Source of the DNA: JBBQER01 sp038320885
GTDB taxonomy: Bacteria; Actinomycetota; Acidimicrobiia; IMCC26256; PALSA-610
Reading direction: 5' to 3'
DNA length: 11,332 nt
Assembly (NCBI GenBank): GCA_038320885.1
Contig: JBBQER010000114.1
Location: 1-11,332, forward strand
Positions 1 to 7,286 of this stretch are shown here, piece by piece. Both the position numbers and the translations under genes were made by a program. Within the stretch, counting starts at the first letter, position 1. Each line of letters opens with the position of its first letter. Under the pieces are notes generated by a model. It was not told where the DNA came from. It saw only the letters and a list, made by a program, of their open reading frames with translations, and searched no databases.

Positions 1-1225
1 GGTAGCTGCCTGCCTTCTCATCGGAGCGGTCATCGCGCTGCCCGCGGCCGCGAACGTGGTGACCTCGGTCGAAGCAACGTGCGCGCAGGTCACCGCGCAT
101 TTCGAATCCTTCCCCACCGCTCCCATCCCGGTCACGATCACCGTCCAACTCGGCTACGCGCCGGCGATCACGCAGGTCGTCGGCGTGAACAAGTCGCAGA
201 CCGCGACCGTCGACATCTCGGGCGTCACGTCGAAATTCCGGGGGCAGACCGCAGTGGTGCACGTCGACATCACGTGGACGCTCAACGGTTCGAAGCACAA
301 GACGTTTACGCCATCCTTCACGTGCGGTACGAGGCCGCCGCCGCCGGTCGTGCCGGCAGTCGACGCCACGTGCGCGAACGTCACGGTGCATTTCGCTCAG
401 TTCCCCAGCCCTCCGATCCCGGTGACGATCACTGTCCAAGTCGGCACCGCGCCGAAGGTCACGCGTGTTGTCAACGTGACCAAGACCCAGACCGCGACCG
501 TCGACATCTCGAGCATCACGTCGTCGTTACACGGAACAACCGCGGTCGTGCGCGTCGACATTGCGTGGAAGTACAACGGCCAGCAGCACAAGCAAACGTC
601 GTCATCCGTCACGTGCGGCACGAGGCCGCCACTCGATACGCACCACGGCGACATCTTCCAGGTCGAGTTACGACGCTGCTCCCAGGTGCACAAGGGTTAC
701 AAGGACTTCCCCGCGGGCACCGTCGTGCGCTGGAAGGTCATCGAAGACGGAGTGACCGTTGCGATCGGCAATTTCGTTGCCGAGGCCGGCAGCAATTATC
801 ACTTCATCACGCAGGCGCTGGGACATCAACTGAACGCGTCGCCCAGGAAGGCCGACGTCCACTTCTTCTGGAACATCGGCGGCGTCGACTACTCCTATTT
901 CGTCCGACGCGCGCCGGGGTGTTCGGGAACGTCGAGCACCGGCACGTCCGGCTTGGGCAACATCTTTGTCGCCGACCTGAAGAATTGCCGGTCGCTACAC
1001 CTCGGCTACCAGTACTTCCCGTCGAACGTCTGGCTCGGCTGGGTCGTCACGCAAGGTGACCAGGGCCGGTTCGGGTACTTCCCGGCGACGGCGGGAAGCC
1101 CGTATCACTTCGTGACCAAGGCGCTCGGGATCACACTCGAACCCGGACAGGCGACGGTCACGTTCTACTGGCGCATCAACACGACCCAGTACCACTACAC
1201 GATCAGCCGCAGTACCGGCTGCTGA
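1..1225 (+). CDS. Exported protein of four Cys-bracketed beta-type domains, 5' end outside window
   Basis: The frame is open from base 2. Codons 2-52 encode a hydrophobic run ending ALPAAA, which reads as the second half of a signal peptide with cleavage near base 52, so the true start is left of the window. GTG 56 is internal to the gene. Numbering from that GTG (389 residues to TGA 1223-1225), the protein holds two A domains (about 5-95 and 102-192) and two B domains (about 199-289 and 302-389). Each is bounded by one Cys pair: C9/C90, C106/C187, C208/C289 and C311/C389, with spacings of 81, 81, 81 and 78 residues. The A domains are about two thirds identical without gaps; the B domains share a YHF-x-T-x-ALG motif and a GY-x-x-FP motif. 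Alternating polar and hydrophobic residues suggest beta sandwiches, each closed by a disulfide. No catalytic motif is visible. I do not recognise the family; a surface-binding or structural role is only an inference. Confidence 0.85.
   Translation, partial: VAACLLIGAVIALPAAANVVTSVEATCAQVTAHFESFPTAPIPVTITVQLGYAPAITQVVGVNKSQTATVDISGVTSKFRGQTAVVHVDITWTLNGSKHKTFTPSFTCGTRPPPPVVPAVDATCANVTVHFAQFPSPPIPVTITVQVGTAPKVTRVVNVTKTQTATVDISSITSSLHGTTAVVRVDIAWKYNGQQHKQTSSSVTCGTRPPLDTHHGDIFQVELRRCSQVHKGYKDFPAGTVVRWKVIEDGVTVAIGNFVAEAGSNYHFITQALGHQLNASPRKADVHFFWNIGGVDYSYFVRRAPGCSGTSSTGTSGLGNIFVADLKNCRSLHLGYQYFPSNVWLGWVVTQGDQGRFGYFPATAGSPYHFVTKALGITLEPGQATVTFYWRINTTQYHYTISRSTGC
68..631 (+). repeat. In-gene tandem duplication, period 291 bp
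   Basis: Bases 68-340 and 359-631 encode the two A domains. They align without gaps at a period of 291 bp; for example, the block encoding ATVDIS recurs exactly 291 bases later. By hand count about 59 of 91 residues match, so the duplication is old enough for the copies to have diverged. The later B domains (about 650-1225) are a second, more diverged pair. Confidence 0.85.
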
Positions 1226-1456
1226 GTCGCCGACGCGCTACGACCCCTCGTTGCGGGTGCGCGAGGAGCCGTAGCGCGGAGCGTCGCCGCCCGGCGGACG
1301 CGTCATGCGTGGTCTGGTGCGTCGTTTTCCGGGTCGGGCCGGTACGACGCCCACAGCTCGTACGACACGGGCTCCATCGAGAACACCACGTGCGCGATCA
1401 GATGTAGGCACGGGGAGATCGTTCCCACTTGCCGGGCGAAGAAACGCCTTTGTCGA

Positions 1457-1477
1457 AACCCGCCCCCGCGGCGGGTT
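1457..1477. terminator. Hairpin, possible terminator of the upstream gene
   Basis: AACCCGCC (1457-1464) pairs perfectly with GGCGGGTT (1470-1477) around a 5-base loop. No T tract follows on the + strand, so it would be a GC-hairpin terminator of the sort common in high-GC genomes, or a 5' leader structure for the gene at 1548. It lies about 230 bp after the upstream stop, which weakens the terminator reading. Confidence 0.35.
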
Positions 1478-1536
1478 CTCGGACATGCGGAAGCGGCGCG
1501 ACGAGTACCGTGCAGCTCGGAAAGCAGGCGAGCACC

Positions 1537-1542
1537 GGAGGG
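1537..1542 (+). promoter_or_regulatory. Shine-Dalgarno that fixes the start at 1548
   Basis: GGAGGG ends 5 bases before ATG 1548. The signal peptide begins immediately at that ATG, so this site selects it over the in-frame ATG at 1305. Confidence 0.75.
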
Positions 1543-1547
1543 CGGGC

Positions 1548-2972
1548 ATGCGATTCGCGAGGCGGCGCGCGATGTTGGGCGCATTCGCGGTGCTGGCGGT
1601 CGCCGCCCCGACGCTCTCCGTGTCCACCGCCGGTCCGGCCGCGGGCGTGGCACCCACCCCTATCTCACAGACGCGGTCGTCTGATCCGGCGGTCATTCCC
1701 GGGGCGCTCGTGCCGTCCCTGATCGGGACGCCGGTCGGCGACATCGTCGCGTTCCGCTGGACGAACGGTTGGGGGCAGGTACCGATCCAGATCGATCAAC
1801 GCAAGAGCGTCGAGCTCAACACGGTGTACGGAAAACCCGCGAACGCGACGAACCCCGTGAACGTGGTGGTGTTCGCCGATCCGAAGACCTACGCGGGAGG
1901 CGGGAGCGGGAAGCTCACGGCGCTCGACCACATCACGATCATGGCGCGTACCATCGGATCGCAGCAGCCGCCGGCGTTCAGTGAGCCGACCGGCGTGCTG
2001 CACAACACCGGAGTGCGCATCCAGGCGAACGATCCCCTGACCGGTGCCATCGGGTACTTCTACCTGTTCCGGCGATCGGGCACGACGCTGCTGCCTGGCA
2101 TGGGCCGTCACAACGTTGCGTACTCGTTCAATCTGCTCTCGGGGAACTACAAGACGACCTACCAGTTCGACGCCGGCCCGAATCCCGAGAACTCGTCCGT
2201 GTCGACCGCCTCCTACACGCGGCACTTCGGTGACCGCTGGCTCGACGACGTCATCACGGTGAAGGCCGGCAACGCGACGCGTGTCGACGTCGTCGATCGC
2301 CACAAGGCGCTCTTCGCGCCGGGGAACTGCGGCCGATCAGAGGACACCTTCGACAGCGGCGAGGGCGCCTTCATCGCGAACATCGTCGGCCCCCTCCGTG
2401 CGATCCGCAGCTACATCGGCGCGAACAGCGGTCCGTACACCGAGCGCACGCAGTTTTTCTACGACCAGCGCGAGGACATCGTGACCGACCTGCGCGTGCA
2501 TCCGATCCCCTCCGTCATGGACTTCTGGGACTACAGCCCCGCGGCGTCGGGCATGCGCTACACGAACGACCGCAACCTCGCCGGCGTCCTGATCGACGGC
2601 TCACCGGAAACGCCGGCGAGCGGCGCGCCGCTCTGGGAGAAGGTTGGCGGCCCCCAGGGAACGGTGACGCACGTCGAACGATTGCTCACCAATGTCAGCG
2701 GTCTCAGCCCGAGCAACTACTACTTCGACGACAAGACGACGCCGAGCCCGGTCACGCAGTGCACCGGCGACGCCGTCTCCTACGGGTCGAGCGGCACCTA
2801 CATCACCAGCGCCATCCCCAATACCGATCCGCACAACGGCAGCGCGAGCTCGTTCCAGGGTCGCGAGACGATCTTCTACGAAGCTCCGGCGCAAGCGACC
2901 TCGGTCGCGCAGAAGCACAACAACCAGGTACGCAACCCGTTGTCCTATCGCGCATCAGTGTTTCGCGGCTGA
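1548..2972 (+). CDS. Exported protein of unknown function, about 474 aa
   Basis: From ATG 1548 the N-terminus is a classical signal peptide: MRFARRR, a hydrophobic core (about residues 9-24), then small residues with likely cleavage between about 28 and 35. The mature part has no further membrane segment and is rich in Gly, Asn, Thr and aromatic residues, suggesting a beta-rich secreted fold. Near its start is a W-x3-W-x-QVPIQID block (W71, W75, residues 77-83); similar QVPIQVD-type strings occur, as I recall, in other uncharacterised secreted bacterial proteins. Only two cysteines are seen, C261 and C405, which may form a disulfide. I see no catalytic triad, metal-binding cluster, lipobox or sorting signal. 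I do not recognise the family and assign no function. The stop (2970-2972) overlaps the end of the convergent amidohydrolase gene by 18 bp, so no terminator can sit between them without lying inside coding sequence. Confidence 0.85.
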   Translation: MRFARRRAMLGAFAVLAVAAPTLSVSTAGPAAGVAPTPISQTRSSDPAVIPGALVPSLIGTPVGDIVAFRWTNGWGQVPIQIDQRKSVELNTVYGKPANATNPVNVVVFADPKTYAGGGSGKLTALDHITIMARTIGSQQPPAFSEPTGVLHNTGVRIQANDPLTGAIGYFYLFRRSGTTLLPGMGRHNVAYSFNLLSGNYKTTYQFDAGPNPENSSVSTASYTRHFGDRWLDDVITVKAGNATRVDVVDRHKALFAPGNCGRSEDTFDSGEGAFIANIVGPLRAIRSYIGANSGPYTERTQFFYDQREDIVTDLRVHPIPSVMDFWDYSPAASGMRYTNDRNLAGVLIDGSPETPASGAPLWEKVGGPQGTVTHVERLLTNVSGLSPSNYYFDDKTTPSPVTQCTGDAVSYGSSGTYITSAIPNTDPHNGSASSFQGRETIFYEAPAQATSVAQKHNNQVRNPLSYRASVFRG

Positions 2973-4715
2973 GGCCTGATTCCGGAGCAGCCGGCCCGGG
3001 CGCGCACCCGTGTCGGCATCGTCGCGCCGGGTGATCTTGCCGTTCACCAGCGTCGCGCGATAGCCGCTCGCGTCCTGCAGGATACGGGTGCCGCCCGCGG
3101 GAAGATCGGCGACCGCGCGCGGCCCGTGCAGGCGAAGGTGCTCGAAGTCGATCACGTTGAGATCGGCCCGGAGCCCGATCGCCACTTGTCCCCGGTCGCT
3201 GAGGCCGTAGAGATCGGCGGGCTGCGAGGTGAGCCGACGCACCGCGTCCTCGAGCGTGAGCCGCGGACCCCGGGTCCGATCGCGAGCCCAATGGGTCAAC
3301 ACGTAGGTGGGCATCGACGCGTCGCAGATCGCGCCGCAATGAGCCCCACCGTCGGCGAGCCCGAGGATGGCGGACGGATCCAGCATCTGCTCGTAGAGCG
3401 CGTCGTGGTTGGCGTCGGCGTAGTTGAACAACGGGAGGAGCAGCATGGTCGAGCCGTCACCGGCGGCCATTGCGTCGTACGCGATCGCTTCCACGGTCGT
3501 ACCGGTGCGTTCGGCGATCGCCAGCAGTGACCGAGCCGCGGGCTGTTCGTAGTCGGGCTCGTCGCCGGCCAGCACGTAACAGTACGGAAGCAGTCCGATG
3601 AGAGCTGCCTGGGTAAAGGTCTGTGTCGGATCTTCCGTCACCGGTTGCTCGGCGAGGATCCGGTCGCGTACCTCCGCGTCCCGCAACCTCGCGACGCGTT
3701 CGGCGTGCGGGAGGTGGTCGAGTACCTCGTAGCTCGGGCGCAAGCGAAACGGATGGCGAACCTCCCATCCGAGGAGCACGCCGAACGGTCGTCCCGCGAC
3801 GAGTGGAACGACATTCGCGCCGCGCGCACGCCAGCGGCCGGCCGCGTCCATCTCGGTACGCCACCGCTGCGGGTCCTGCGTGTGTTGCAGCACGATGAAC
3901 GTGGTCGTGAGTCCCGTCTCGGCCGCTACCTTGCCGATCCAATCCAGCTCGGCGGAAACCACCGAGGGGTCGTCGCCGGGGCTGATCCCCGCCATCGCGA
4001 CCTCGAAGATCCGGCCACCACCGTCACGCACCGCCTGCGCGATCGCGAACAGCTCGTCGTCGGCTGCGAACGTTCCGGGAACGGGTGTCCCGTCGACGCT
4101 CGTGTGGCCGAGTGTTCGTGACGTCGTGAACCCGAACGCGCCGGCCTGCATTGCTTCCTTTGCGAGCCGGCTCATCTCCGCGATGTCGTCGAGTTCCGCC
4201 TTCTCGTTCTTCGCGCCCCGGTCGCCCATCACGTAACCGCGCAACGGACCGTGCGGCAGCTGCGCGGCAACGTCGACCGCCCATTGCCGGCCGCTCAGGA
4301 GGTCGAGGTATTCGGGAAACGACTCCCACCCCCAGGTCATCCCCTCGTGCAACGCCGCGCCGGGAATGTCCTCGACCCCTTCCATCAACTCGATGAGCCA
4401 AGGCTCCCGGCCCGGGCGAACCGGAGCGAAGCCGACGCCGCAGTTGCCCGTGACGACCGTGGTGACACCGTGCGGCGTCGACGGTTCGAGAACGTCGTCC
4501 CACGTGGCCTGTCCGTCATAGTGCGTGTGCGGATCCACGAATCCCGGCGTGACGATGCATCCAGTCGCGTCGATCTCCTCGTTGGACGCCAGGTCGATCG
4601 CCGGCGCGACCTCGATGATGCGCCCGTCGCGCACGGCGACATCAGCGCGTACGGCCGGTCCGCCGGTCCCGTCGACGACTGTGCCCCCGCGCAAGATCAC
4701 GTCGTACATGGTCAT
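2955..4715 (-). CDS. N-acyl-D-amino-acid deacylase-type amidohydrolase
   Basis: A member of the metal-dependent amidohydrolase superfamily, close to D-aminoacylases, which remove the acyl group from N-acyl-D-amino acids in the cytoplasm. Numbered from ATG 4715 (586 aa), it has the N-terminal beta-sandwich start YDVILRGGTVVDGTG, the metal motif DPHTHYDG (H63, H65), a Cys in the GNCGVG loop (C92) matching the D-aminoacylase metal-ligand Cys, the GHTSVDGTPVPGTFA segment (from about 203), a His in LQHTQD (H278), and the catalytic-type Asp in LADGGAHCG (D455). The C-terminal beta-sandwich return GLRADLNVIDF and LVNGK is present. It appears complete and active. An upstream ATG at 4742 is in frame, but GAGG lies 9 bases before ATG 4715, so I prefer 4715; ATG 4709 is also possible. 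Substrate is inferred: related proteins also act on other cyclic or acylated amides. It is divergent from the dioxygenase gene, with 89 bp between. Confidence 0.88.
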   Translation of the reverse strand: MTMYDVILRGGTVVDGTGGPAVRADVAVRDGRIIEVAPAIDLASNEEIDATGCIVTPGFVDPHTHYDGQATWDDVLEPSTPHGVTTVVTGNCGVGFAPVRPGREPWLIELMEGVEDIPGAALHEGMTWGWESFPEYLDLLSGRQWAVDVAAQLPHGPLRGYVMGDRGAKNEKAELDDIAEMSRLAKEAMQAGAFGFTTSRTLGHTSVDGTPVPGTFAADDELFAIAQAVRDGGGRIFEVAMAGISPGDDPSVVSAELDWIGKVAAETGLTTTFIVLQHTQDPQRWRTEMDAAGRWRARGANVVPLVAGRPFGVLLGWEVRHPFRLRPSYEVLDHLPHAERVARLRDAEVRDRILAEQPVTEDPTQTFTQAALIGLLPYCYVLAGDEPDYEQPAARSLLAIAERTGTTVEAIAYDAMAAGDGSTMLLLPLFNYADANHDALYEQMLDPSAILGLADGGAHCGAICDASMPTYVLTHWARDRTRGPRLTLEDAVRRLTSQPADLYGLSDRGQVAIGLRADLNVIDFEHLRLHGPRAVADLPAGGTRILQDASGYRATLVNGKITRRDDADTGARPGRLLRNQASAAKH

Positions 4716-4767
4716 CAGGATAGGCCTCGGCGTGCAGCGCAAGAAGTGCGTGAGAAGGGCCGGGCAC

Positions 4768-4798
4768 TTGCCTTGCTCTCAACTTCGCGCCGTACGGT
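4768..4798 (+). promoter_or_regulatory. Candidate promoter giving a leaderless transcript
   Basis: TACGGT (4793-4798) fits the actinobacterial -10 pattern TANNNT and lies exactly 6 bases before ATG 4805, so the A of the start codon falls where transcription would begin. A TTGCCT (4768-4773) could serve as -35, with a long 19-base spacer. No Shine-Dalgarno precedes the ATG, as expected for leaderless translation. Confidence 0.45.
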
Positions 4799-4804
4799 AG
4801 AGCT

Positions 4805-5635
4805 ATGGAACTCGACCCGGCTCTGTCATCCGTCGATTTCGCCGCGCTCATGAACCGCCGCAGCATGCTCCGGTTCGTCGCCGGAGCCGGCGTGGTCGCA
4901 CTCGCGGCGTGCGCGTCGTCGAGCTCGTCGACCACATCGAGCCCGACGACCGCGCGCACGAACGGCGCCGGCACGAGCACGACACCCGGCACGACGTCGG
5001 ACACCACCGTCACGTCGACGCCGATTCCCGAAGAGACAGCCGGGCCGTACCCGGGTGACGGCTCCAACGGACCGAACCTACTGAGTGAAGACGGCATCGT
5101 GCGGCGCGACATCCGGTCGAGCTTCGGAACGGGATCGGGTACCGCGGAAGGTGTCCCGACGACGATCGAGCTCAAGCTGCTCGATACGAACAACGACGCC
5201 GCGCCATTGGCCGGCGCGGGCGTATACCTCTGGCACTGTGACCGCGACGGTCTCTACTCGCTCTACACCGCGCCCGACGCGAACTACCTCCGCGGCGTCC
5301 AAGCGTCGGATCACATGGGCGTGGTCACCTTCGAGAGCATCTTCCCGGCCTGCTACCCGGGCCGGTGGCCGCACATTCACTTCGAGATCTATGCGAGCCT
5401 CGCCGACGCAACCGGTGGCGGTTCCAAGATCGCGACATCCCAGATCGCGATTCCGTCCGCGGCGTGCAATGCGGGGTTCGCGACCAACGGCTACGACCAG
5501 AGCGTCGCGAACCTGGCGCAGCTCAGTCTGACGAGCGACAACGTGTTCGGCGACGACGGCGGCGTACGCGAGCTGGCCACCGTCACGGGCAACGCCGGTG
5601 CCGGCTACACGATCGCATTGACAGTCCCGGTATAG
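4805..5635 (+). CDS. Tat-type lipoprotein with intradiol ring-cleavage dioxygenase domain
   Basis: The family (protocatechuate/catechol dioxygenases) uses non-haem Fe(III) to cleave catechols between the two hydroxyls. In this 276-aa protein the N-terminus carries NRRSMLRF (about 17-24), close to a twin-arginine motif, a hydrophobic stretch, and a lipobox ALAAC with C36 as lipidation site. A Ser/Thr-rich linker (about 37-73) follows, then the domain: PEETAGPYPGDG (75-86), the WHCDRDGLYSLY block, and CYPGRWPHIHFEIY. Four likely iron ligands are present: Y151, Y184, H190 and H192. C145, C183 and C221 could form disulfides outside the cell. The export signal sets it apart from cytoplasmic catechol-pathway enzymes; folding with iron before Tat export would fit, but this is inference. 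Substrate is unknown, and no aromatic degradation gene set flanks it. ATG 4850 (M16) is an alternative start nearer the Tat motif, but it lacks a ribosome binding site; ATG 4805 fits a leaderless promoter. Confidence 0.88.
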   Translation: MELDPALSSVDFAALMNRRSMLRFVAGAGVVALAACASSSSSTTSSPTTARTNGAGTSTTPGTTSDTTVTSTPIPEETAGPYPGDGSNGPNLLSEDGIVRRDIRSSFGTGSGTAEGVPTTIELKLLDTNNDAAPLAGAGVYLWHCDRDGLYSLYTAPDANYLRGVQASDHMGVVTFESIFPACYPGRWPHIHFEIYASLADATGGGSKIATSQIAIPSAACNAGFATNGYDQSVANLAQLSLTSDNVFGDDGGVRELATVTGNAGAGYTIALTVPV

Positions 5636-5666
5636 ACCGCTGGTCGCGAGACACGCGAGCCCGGGA

Positions 5667-7184
5667 TCAGTTGACGGTGCCGGAAACGGGTTGGAGCAGG
5701 CGCAGATGGCAGGCCGCGTGCACGAGCAGCGCCGCGTCCGGCGGGGTGACGCCCTCGGTTGTTTCGAGCTCGAGGTCGTTCGGGGCTTCGGTTGTCGTCG
5801 TCTCCGACAGGAGCGCGCGGACATAACGCCGGCTGGGCTCGTAGAGCGCTCCCCGGAGCGCGGCGAGAACGTCGCTGATCCAAGGGGTGTCGGTCGCAGG
5901 AAGTCCGTCGTCGCGACGCGGCGTCACCGTCACCCCGGCCGCGGTCGCGATCGATCGCGTGATCCGCTCGAGCTCGGACGCGAGCACGGAAGCCGCGGCG
6001 TCGAAGTCACCCGACTCGTAGCGATCGATCCCGTCGGCCAGACCCGACGCGATGCTTGCGTCGATCAGCGGGCACTCGAACCACGCTCGAGCCGCGCGCA
6101 CGGGCCCGTACTCCGCTCGGATGCGCGCCAGCAGGTCGACCGCGAGACCCCCGAAGTACGTCATCCGCTGCATTTCGGCGTCATCCGGCGCGTCGCCGTG
6201 CCCTTCGGTCGGCAGTGAGGCGCCGAAGCGCGCCAGTGCCTCGCCCAGGCTGTCGGTGCCGACGATGCGATCGATGAAGTCGGCAACCGGATCGCGCGGC
6301 TCGACGACCTCGGCCTCGGGAATCGGGTCGCGCTCGGGCTCGGCGATCTGCTCGGTGACGCGCCCGGCGACCTCGTCCCGAAGCTGCTGGGCGAGCGCCG
6401 CCAGCTCGTGGCATTCCGCGCGCGCGATCGCGTGTTCGAAGTGGGCATAACGCAGGGACCCGGTGCTGTTCCGCGCCAGCCGGGCGAATGCGTCGACCTG
6501 GGCGACATGCAACGCCTCACGCGCGGCCGGCTCGACGAGTCCGGCCTTGATGTCGAGCGTCGGCTCGAGCAGCCACGCGTCGTCGCGATATCGATAGAGC
6601 GCACGCTCGAGTAGCGCGCTCAGCTCGACCGGACGCACGGCCGGCGGCTGACCGGCGAGGAACTCGATGATCGAGAGGGCAACGCCCGACGAGCGCGGCT
6701 CGCTCGAGATCGATCGGTTCGCGAGGCCGACCAACGCTTCGATCGCGGCACCCCGGCGCGGCTGGTCGTCGATCTCGGTCGCGACGCCGAGCGCACGCTG
6801 CAAGCCCTCGGAGATCTCGAGCACATGACCGAACTGGTCATGGGCCGCGGCGAGATACGCGTCGACCGCGCGCTGCGCCCACTCGGGTGGCGCGTCACCG
6901 TACCGGGCACTCCAGAGGAGATCGGCGAAGCGTGCCCCCACGAGTGGACCGGGCGCGCACGCAAGCGCGCGGGCCCACAACGCCAGCACCTCGGGTTCGT
7001 CGCGACCGTCGATCGAGGAGCACTCGAGTGCCGTCGCGATCTCGCTCAGCGGGTTGGCGGGGTCTGCAATCCGCGTGCGGAGCGCGGCCGCGACCGAGAC
7101 CAGGCTCGGCCGTTGCTCACTAGCCGCCTCCGCGCTCGCAGTTTGGATCGCTTCGCCGAGATCGTGATCGCTTATCGCGTCCAT
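5667..7184 (-). CDS. Helical protein of unknown function, 505 aa
   Basis: Predominantly alpha-helical by eye, rich in Ala, Leu, Glu and Arg, with no signal peptide and no membrane segment, so probably cytoplasmic. The first about 270 residues look like stacked helices. An acidic Pro/Glu linker (about 276-300) separates them from a C-terminal helical part (about 300-500). The C-terminal stretch DRYESGDFDAAASVLASELE (387-406) and the final DAALLVHAACHLRLL (483-497) distantly recall DUF4209 proteins, but the RNxxxHG motif that defines that domain is not visible where it would be expected (about 468-478). I therefore treat the link as tentative and name no function. The ATG at 7184 has only a weak ribosome binding site. 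The gene converges with the dioxygenase gene (31 bp between stops) and diverges from the flavin oxidoreductase gene (102 bp between starts). Confidence 0.75.
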   Translation of the reverse strand: MDAISDHDLGEAIQTASAEAASEQRPSLVSVAAALRTRIADPANPLSEIATALECSSIDGRDEPEVLALWARALACAPGPLVGARFADLLWSARYGDAPPEWAQRAVDAYLAAAHDQFGHVLEISEGLQRALGVATEIDDQPRRGAAIEALVGLANRSISSEPRSSGVALSIIEFLAGQPPAVRPVELSALLERALYRYRDDAWLLEPTLDIKAGLVEPAAREALHVAQVDAFARLARNSTGSLRYAHFEHAIARAECHELAALAQQLRDEVAGRVTEQIAEPERDPIPEAEVVEPRDPVADFIDRIVGTDSLGEALARFGASLPTEGHGDAPDDAEMQRMTYFGGLAVDLLARIRAEYGPVRAARAWFECPLIDASIASGLADGIDRYESGDFDAAASVLASELERITRSIATAAGVTVTPRRDDGLPATDTPWISDVLAALRGALYEPSRRYVRALLSETTTTEAPNDLELETTEGVTPPDAALLVHAACHLRLLQPVSGTVN

Positions 7185-7286
7185 GAGTCAATCGTCTCGG
7201 TACGGCAGCGTCGGGAAGCGGCGATGGGATCGTGCGCCAGAATATCGGTGGGAAGATCCCGCGCCGGATGGAGGTTCTAGGTTCGG

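Larger units (their letters stand above)
1226..1547. other. 322-bp intergenic region, no confident gene
   Basis: This gap separates the four-domain exported protein from the next + strand gene. It contains a GC-rich hairpin (1457-1477) and a ribosome binding site at its right end. The + frame of the downstream gene stays open back to ATG 1305, but those 81 codons give an Arg- and Pro-rich product with no domain character, placed ahead of a well-formed signal peptide, so I leave them out. On the - strand, the stretch ending at TGA 1303-1305 reads about 39 codons with natural composition and high G/C at third positions, but without a convincing start (see findings). I see no tRNA or mobile element here. 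Confidence 0.6.

Noticed and set aside
1506..1511. TACCGT as a -10 element for the gene at 1548
   Set aside because: No -35-like sequence at a suitable distance; TANNNT matches are frequent by chance.
1305..1547. N-terminal extension of the second exported protein from ATG 1305
   Set aside because: There is a good Shine-Dalgarno and a clean signal peptide at ATG 1548, and the extension is low-information Arg/Pro-rich text.
5644..5658. Possible terminator between the convergent dioxygenase and 505-aa genes
   Set aside because: Only a 5-bp stem (TCGCG/CGCGA) with a 5-base loop and no T tract; too weak to call.
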